This document shows, piece after piece, positions 58,501 through 64,000 of a stretch of DNA of 64,000 nucleotides. The translations under genes were made by a program, and so were the position numbers. The notes beneath the pieces were generated by a model that saw nothing but the letters and a program-made list of their open reading frames with translations, did not search any database and had not been told where the DNA came from. Numbering within the stretch: position 1 is the first letter of the stretch; every line of letters begins with the position of its first letter. This DNA is from Phlebiopsis flavidoalba (Eukaryota > Basidiomycota > Agaricomycetes > Polyporales > Phanerochaetaceae): assembly GCA_035772785.1 (NCBI GenBank), contig JAOCPU010000016.1:186001-250000 (forward strand), in the 5' to 3' direction.

Positions 58501-59540
58501 TCGTGTTTGTTACGCCGAACCCGCACTAGCGCCGCCGGCAGCTCACTGAATAACACACCAGAGCACTGCCGGCGCGTCGTCGGGAGGCCATGAAAGGCAC
58601 CGCCTCTCGTTGAAATGCCTGCCGACGCCTAACACGACACCCATGACACCGGTGAGTCCCAGAACACGCCCGGGCCCCGGTACACTACCGAAATATTTGT
58701 CGGCCGTGCCGCGCTGCTCCACACGCGCCCCCAAGAGCTCGTCGGCGTGGTCGAGACCCCGACTGAGTCGTCGTCGGCGCGGTTCGACCCGCAGAAGCGA
58801 CGCCGTCGTACCACAAGCGACACGGTTCAGTACGTAGCGGCCGGACCTGGTCGCGAAACCGCACGAGTCGGCACTCAGCAGCCTCTTTCGTGTCTATCGC
58901 GCGCGTGTGTACGTGAGGCGGCCCGTCTGGATGGGGACGCGCATTGTGCCCGCCGCGTGTCTAGATCTTCATGTCGACGCACCGGGACAGGGACGACCCC
59001 CAACGCATTGGATCAGAAGCAGCACGACGACGAGGGGCGCGTGCGGCGCGAGTAGTGACAGCGCGCCTTGGTCTGATGTCACAGCTTTACGGAGCTCGAG
59101 TGCGAGACGAGCATTGTCCCCACTCGCAGGCAGATTTCCTGGGCAGCCGTCGCGGAGGTGGACGCGCTCGCCAGCAGGCCCGCGGGCGCCGTGCAGGGTC
59201 CCTGCGCGGCAAGTTTGCCTGCGAAGTTCAACGTGGGGCTCGCGACTGCCTGAGAAAAGATCCGATGGTCGATGCAGCTCAGCCACGAGAACGTCGTGGT
59301 GGGATGTGCCGACGGCACCATGCTAGGTCAGTCTCCGTCTTCTTTTCCTTTTAAAAAAGCGGGGTTGGGGTGGGGTCTGTGCTGACTATTGTTGTGCTCT
59401 TGCTGTGCAGCGTCATGAACTATTGTGGGCTATGATTACCCCGCAAGCAGCGTGAGGAGTCAGCTTCTGATTTCTCTGTTCCCGGAGGACGGCGAAGAAA
59501 GAGCTTGAAGCGTGTGGGCGACAACGACCTATTATTATCG
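55594..59540 (+). CDS. F-box/WD40 repeat protein with N-terminal coiled coil
   Basis: Probable substrate receptor of an SCF-type ubiquitin ligase. The ATG at 55594 opens [17 protein letters not shown], followed by a Ser/Thr-Pro-rich region ([40 protein letters not shown]) with many possible CDK sites. An acidic helix ([15 protein letters not shown]) leads into a coiled coil ([20 protein letters not shown], about 56440-56560). [20 protein letters not shown] follows. The GT..AG intron at about 56797-56851 joins DDRMRL to [13 protein letters not shown], so both sides are one gene. Next come [20 protein letters not shown], the F-box [12 protein letters not shown] (about 56950) with [20 protein letters not shown], and WD repeats: [30 protein letters not shown] (about 57370), [16 protein letters not shown] and [15 protein letters not shown] (about 57945). 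The back half is Pro/Thr-rich ([37 protein letters not shown]), then a last WD-like [12 protein letters not shown] (about 59284) and [20 protein letters not shown] (about 59440). Frames break often after 57.2 kb; the stop is uncertain. Confidence 0.8.
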
Positions 59541-60540
59541 CCGCTGACTTTTGAATTTTCTGGATCATTCATTATGGCCCATATGGGACCGCTCCTGGCT
59601 CTGGACCCACACTCTTTTGGTACCAGACGTCGCTTTGTTTTTCCGCTTTGCAGATTGGATTACCCCCTACCTTGCATACCCCTTTAATGGCTACTTACTC
59701 GGAGGCCCCACACGATGACCTGGATTACATTCGTTTATTGCATATCGGTGTTTGAACACACTTTGACATACGATCCACCATCTGCAGACTCGACAATCCG
59801 GACAAACGCCGCCTGCGCTTTGAAATCTCCCGTGTATCAGCGGTGGCATGCTAGAAATTCAGGCACGTCCTCGGTACCTGCGCAGTGTCGAGGGCGTCAA
59901 TGGGTCTCGAGGGGGGACAGCTGCATTTCTACTGTTTACACAATGGGGTGTTACCAGGCGTGTGGTGACATCACGCGAAGGCGAGCCCAGGCGTTGCGGT
60001 GGCCGCGTTGTCAATTGTCTTGTGCGAGGGTAGTCATGGTCAGCGACGTTTGTGATGTATGTTGCGCCCACTGACCCTCATATACGGGGTCATGATGCGC
60101 GACACGCGGACCCCGCTGGCTGTCGGCAATCGTGTGCGGGGCAGCTGGCGGGGTTCGGGTCAATGGGTCGCAGGGTCGGGACGGTTTTCATTTCGCCTGG
60201 GAGGCGTGACGTGGACGTGATTCGTGACCGGGCTAGGAATTGGAATTGTGTGCTGGGAATTCACGCGGGAAAAAATGGAGGTGGCTGCTTTGTCCTGCGG
60301 AAGGGGAAAAAGAACTTGTGGTTGCCGGTCGTTCCTTCATCCGCTCTGGGCACAGACCGGACAATGTGCGCCCCGTGATGCTGGTGGCGCACGCCTGGGC
60401 CATCGCATCTGCGATTATGTTGATCTCCCGAGGAGTGTAGCGTGTAGGCGTGATTCGTAGGCCACCGTCTGCTCGCTCGTGAACGTGTCCACTGTCCCTA
60501 TTTCGAACACCCTTAAAAAGCTATAACCCCGCAAGCGGTG
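59541..60540. other. Region without a recognised gene
   Basis: Plus-strand frames around 59715-60460 (for example LEIQARPRYLRSVEGVNGSR) are open but show no family signature. It may include the 3' end of the F-box/WD40 gene. Confidence 0.25.
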
Positions 60541-61730
60541 ACCAGTGGCAAAACCTCACCCAGAGAGCCCGATGTTCCAGTCCCACCACGACCACCGCCC
60601 CCACCGCCACGTACGTCCACGGTCAACCTCCTCCACGACGACGACCACAGCTTACGACGCCCACTGTCCGCCATCGACGCACACACACCACCGGAGCACG
60701 CCTACCACACACACGACCGCCCGCCTTACCGACATCTGTCCCCCCTCCTCCACCGCTCTCCACATGTTCGCCCAAGCTCGGCGACACCCCGCCCTCCCCC
60801 CCCCTTGTCTCAAGAACTTCAGGGAAGCGAAGCGCAATGACCGGCATAGCACGGCTCCTCTTTCCTCCCCCTTGGTACCGAGATGCCCTCGGTGCGACCT
60901 GTGGAAGAAGCGCGCACCGCCCGCCTGCTGCCCGCAAAGCCCTGCTGCACACGTTCCCGAGGCCTCTGTTCGCCACAGCACGCCCCGCGTGCTCATCCAC
61001 GGAGACGGACGGCCCGCAGGTCCAGCCCTAGCAACGCACCCGCCGAGCGCGAGGGTCGACATAACACCCCTCACCGCCAGCACTTTGTCCTTTCATGCAA
61101 AGCCGCACACAACAGTCGCCCACGGCCGTTCGTCTGCCGCCGTCCACGCCAGCGCGCCATCAAAGTTAACCAGACCCCCCCGCCAGAGCCGTTCTCACCA
61201 CCCACCCCGACCGCCGACACGAGGGCGACAGCAAGCTGGGTCCGTATCATGGCTAGGCCCCGTGCGCGGGTGCGTGCCCCCATAGGGTTTGCGATAGCGC
61301 GGCGCGCGGACCCCACAAGACACCTGGCTGCGCCACCTATTCGACGCACACTGGTCGCACGTCTACAAGCGGTACACCTGTCCGCGCGCTGCAAGGCCGA
61401 GTTCTCGCGCCCCGAGATTCCGATTCTGATCCGCCGTACGCCGCGACCAAGTCGCCCTGTGCCAGCGACGTGACGCTCGGCCACGACATCATCGAGCGCG
61501 AGGCATGCTGGCTCGCTCGCCTGCCCTACTATCGCACGTTTCCTGGAGCCCCCGGCCGTCGGCCTCCATCCGCTTCTTTATCCCAAGACCCTCCAGCCGG
61601 TCATCGAGTCGGGCGAAGCGCGATCAGGGCTCGCGCACGCCCCGGTGTCGTGCCGTGCTGCTGTAGCCCCCCCCCAGCCGCAAGATCAAGTAGAGGGGGT
61701 GGTCGGTGCGGTTGCGGTTAGTGGTGGGGA
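60541..61730 (+). CDS. Unrecognised GC-rich plus-strand gene, fragmented
   Basis: Three plus-strand frames alternate here. The first part is Thr/His/Pro-rich low-complexity sequence (60560-60780). Later blocks look more protein-like: WLRHLFDAHWSHVYKRYTC (about 61324-61380), DVTLGHDIIEREACWLARLP then YYRTF (about 61470-61540) and HPLLYPKTLQPVIESGEARS (about 61562-61620). A protein of 200-300 residues with frame errors is plausible. I recognise no domain. The alternative is chance open frames in GC-rich DNA. Confidence 0.2.
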
Positions 61731-62414
61731 AGTGCTTCGAGGGCTTGAGGGGGGTTCCAGAAGTCAACATATTTCAAAGGGTCCGTCCGCAACGGGTTTT
61801 TCAGGTTTCGTTCAACCATCATTGCACATCGTACGCATTCGCCATCATTCAACTCGCATTTGTATATTCGCTGCAGCATCAACATACCAACGCACCAAAT
61901 GTAATAACAGCTGTTCTGCAACGCACCTCGTCACATTCGACTTTTTTTCGCTTTTGAATTCAATACCCGTGTCAAAGGGCGTAGGTGTCCCTGTGGCCTG
62001 TGTGGGTCTCGAACGTCGGGGTTGCCGGCACGAACATATGAAAGATTCTCCTGCAAGGAACTGTGTATTGTATTCTGGTGCAATATAAATATGGCACACT
62101 GGTGTTAGCACTACTTCTACGTGCTCAGAATATATCTCCTACTATTGAGTCGATGTCTAGCGTACGTATGTTTCGCCCTAAGGCGTAAGCGACAGCGCAG
62201 AGGATGAGGGAGGACAGTGACATTGCTCGCGTTACGTCACGAGCATTCGTGTCATAGCCCAGTCACGCCTCGGCGTTGTTCGTGCGTTCTCTCCGCATGT
62301 CATACACTGTGCTCGGCATCCCCGACAGCGGGTCCTCGTCGCCCCCCCAGACGTGACTGCGTTCTCCATAAAACTAGATTAACACCCCCCTCGCACGCCA
62401 CCAGACTTTAGTAG
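61731..62414. other. Intergenic region and likely UBA2 promoter
   Basis: AT-rich in the middle (61790-62150), then C-rich short stretches close to the UBA2 start. No coding similarity was seen. Confidence 0.4.
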
Positions 62415-64000
62415 ATGTCCGGACGCTCTCGCGATGCGTGCGGCAGCCATCCTTGGCCCGGAGCTGGCGACCAAATTGCCCGAGGTGAAGGTGCTGTTGG
62501 TCGGTGCTGGCGCGGATCGGGTGCGAAGTATGTGAGTAGCACAATCCTCAGACCGGCAGTTTCTACGGCGGTTCTGCGGAGATACCCATATCTGCACACA
62601 AGTGTGAAGAACATCGTACTCGCTTAAGGCCTCTTTTTTTTCTTTTTTTTTGGCCACATAACACTGCTCGACCTGGACACTATCGACCTAGTCCAACCTG
62701 AACCGCCAGTTCCTTTTTCCGCAAGAAGGACGTGAAACAAAGCAAGGCCTCTCGTACGTTCCACACACACAACACACATCTCCGCTCCCTAACGTTTACG
62801 ACCACCACCGACTCACCCTAGGTGGCCGCCAAAACGGCATCTGCGTTTAACCCCAACGTCCGCATAACACCTATACACGGCAACATCAAGGAGCAGCAAT
62901 TCGACGTCTCGTGGTTCAAGACCTTCGACATTGTCCTGAACGCACTAGACAATCTCGGTGTGTGTCCCGCGCACGACATCACTCACCCGCTTCATCACGC
63001 CCCAGATGCCGCCGGCACGCTCAACAAGATGTGCATGGCGCGCCGGCGTGTCCGCTCGTCGAAATCCCCGGCACTGCGGGGTACCTCGGGCAGGTGCAGA
63101 ATGCTATTCTCACAGGTGCGCAACGACGGTGTGGTTCCGCTGGCGCGGAGCTCATTCTAAGCGCAGGACCGGACGGATTGCTTTGACTGCGTGCCGAAGC
63201 CGACTCCCAAGACGTTTCCCCCGTGTGCACCATGTTCGGTCGACGCCGTCGCAGCCGATACATTGTATCGTGTGGGCTAAAAGCTATCTCATTCCGTATG
63301 TCCCATATCTCTCTAGTATCTACACGGAGCTCATGAGACAGCATATAGTCAGTTATTTGGGGAGGACGAAGATGCAGGAGGAGAGCTGGACGACGCGGAG
63401 AAGCAGGGAGAGAACGGTAAGACGCTATCTCGCTGGCGGCGTCCCTTCGACGGCTTATCGTATTTTTGTAACTCCAGCTCAGGAATCGCGACACTCCGGA
63501 AAGAGGCGCAGGCGTTCAAGAAGGTCCGGACAGCGCTGCGGACAGCCGGATCCGGTAACGACGAAGACGCGGCGAAAGGTGTCTTCGAAAAGGTCGCTAT
63601 TCCCGATACTCGCGCGCCGTTCTATAACACTCAAACGGACACTCAGGTCTTTTTCTCAGATATTAACAACCTGCTGTCGCATGGCGGACATGTGGCGCAC
63701 GCGCGCCAAGAGCCTACACCTCTTCAATACGACAGCATCAAAAACGGCTCCTTCGTCATTGAGCACAAGCTTGCTAGCGTCGCATTGCAGGCCACAATGG
63801 GGCGGCTCCTCGAAGCTGCCCGCAGACGGTGCCCTGGTCTAAACGGGTCGACTGTAGGGGGGCAGCACTACGACAGAGAACACCTCTGAATAAAAACGGC
63901 GCGAGCTCGTCCAAGGCTGGGCTAAAAGACATCAGAGGGCGCTCACCCCTGCAGGACAATCTTTCTTTTGGCGTTGTTTGTCGAGGAGAGAGGTCAGTCA
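62415..64000 (+). CDS. UBA2: SUMO-activating enzyme E1 catalytic subunit, 3'-truncated by window end
   Basis: Uba2, with Aos1, adenylates SUMO and carries it as a thioester before transfer to Ubc9. The ATG at 62415 opens MSGRSR, then [20 protein letters not shown] and the nucleotide-binding LVGAG-GIGCE (62502-62530), where one inserted base at 62511-62513 breaks the frame. After an intron come KNIVLA (about 62606), [10 protein letters not shown] (about 62661) and [14 protein letters not shown] sequence (about 62720). After the next intron come [20 protein letters not shown] and [20 protein letters not shown] plus ALDNLG (62822-62960). [12 protein letters not shown] (about 63180-63215) gives a zinc-binding CxxC. 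VCT near 63220 carries the expected catalytic Cys, followed by [36 protein letters not shown] acidic sequence, [20 protein letters not shown] and [20 protein letters not shown] follow. LQDNL, near 63950, is close to the cut end. The ubiquitin-like C-terminal domain is outside the window. Confidence 0.92.
62631..62652 (+). repeat. T-rich run inside UBA2
   Basis: Two T runs separated by a single C occur where the known protein order [15 protein letters not shown] should be continuous. It interrupts that coding block and may be an intron tract or a sequencing artefact. Confidence 0.6.

Noticed and set aside
60545..61285. 246-codon Thr/His/Pro-rich plus-strand frame
   Set aside because: The first third is low-complexity ACC/CAC-type sequence. 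The more protein-like blocks lie in other frames, so this frame as such is not the gene product.
1..64000. CRISPR arrays, bacterial operons, retrotransposon polyproteins or integrated viruses
   Set aside because: No spaced direct repeats, Shine-Dalgarno-led gene runs, reverse transcriptase/integrase motifs or viral hallmark proteins were seen on either strand.

Overview
The window is nuclear DNA of a filamentous basidiomycete, most likely an Agaricomycete. The evidence is a set of eukaryotic housekeeping genes cut by short (about 50-60 bp) GT..AG introns, a tRNA-Tyr with a short intron, and several families common in mushroom-forming fungi. These include a Bre4/FUSC-like transporter, a GH95 fucosidase, a POT/PTR2 peptide transporter, a sucrase/ferredoxin-like protein and a DDRY-type methyltransferase. 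There is no bacterial operon structure, no CRISPR array and no recognisable virus.

Reading is hampered by very frequent small indels, many of them in or next to homopolymers. They break essential genes (V-ATPase E subunit, ORC5, UBA2) as often as accessory ones, and even hit tRNAs. The simplest reading is an unpolished long-read consensus, not a pseudogene cluster. Gene limits are therefore envelopes of recognisable coding blocks unless a start or stop is stated.

Layout: 1-5.3 kb, a Bre4/FUSC-like ER transporter (+). 5.5-7.3 kb, an unrecognised minus-strand gene. 7.9 kb, a tRNA-Gly-like gene (-). 8.2-9.3 kb, VMA4 (+), running into an 87-bp C-rich tract. 9.9-10.5 kb, an Alba-like protein (-). 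11.3-12.5 kb, a short-chain dehydrogenase (+). 13.2-15.2 kb, a VHS-GAT (GGA-type) adaptor (-). 16.3-18.2 kb, unrecognised. 18.4-22.6 kb, a large plus-strand region with a possible STAND-like front and a beta-rich back. 22.9-26.5 kb, a secreted GH95 glycosidase (-). 26.6-36.3 kb, mostly unrecognised. 36.5-39.3 kb, a PTR2 transporter (-). 40.9 kb, tRNA-Tyr (+), followed at 41.06-41.86 kb by a short element with terminal inverted repeats. 44.8-46.0 kb, a SAM-dependent methyltransferase (+). 49.0-51.3 kb, a charged, repeat-bearing putative C2H2 protein (-). 51.8-52.9 kb, a sucrase/ferredoxin-like protein (+). 53.1-55.2 kb, ORC5 (+). 55.6-59.5 kb, an F-box/WD40 protein (+). 62.4 kb to the end, UBA2, the SUMO E1 catalytic subunit (+), cut by the window edge.

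The genes do not form an obvious pathway. The right end (ORC5, F-box/WD40, UBA2) is a run of cell-cycle and ubiquitin-like genes on one strand. The GH95 enzyme and the peptide transporter fit a saprotroph or host-associated nutrient lifestyle. No convincing new system was found. The better leads are the ORC5 without a P-loop, the coiled-coil/F-box/WD40 architecture, the GGA-type adaptor that seems to lack its ear domain, the tRNA-adjacent inverted-repeat element and the in-frame repeat in the putative C2H2 gene.
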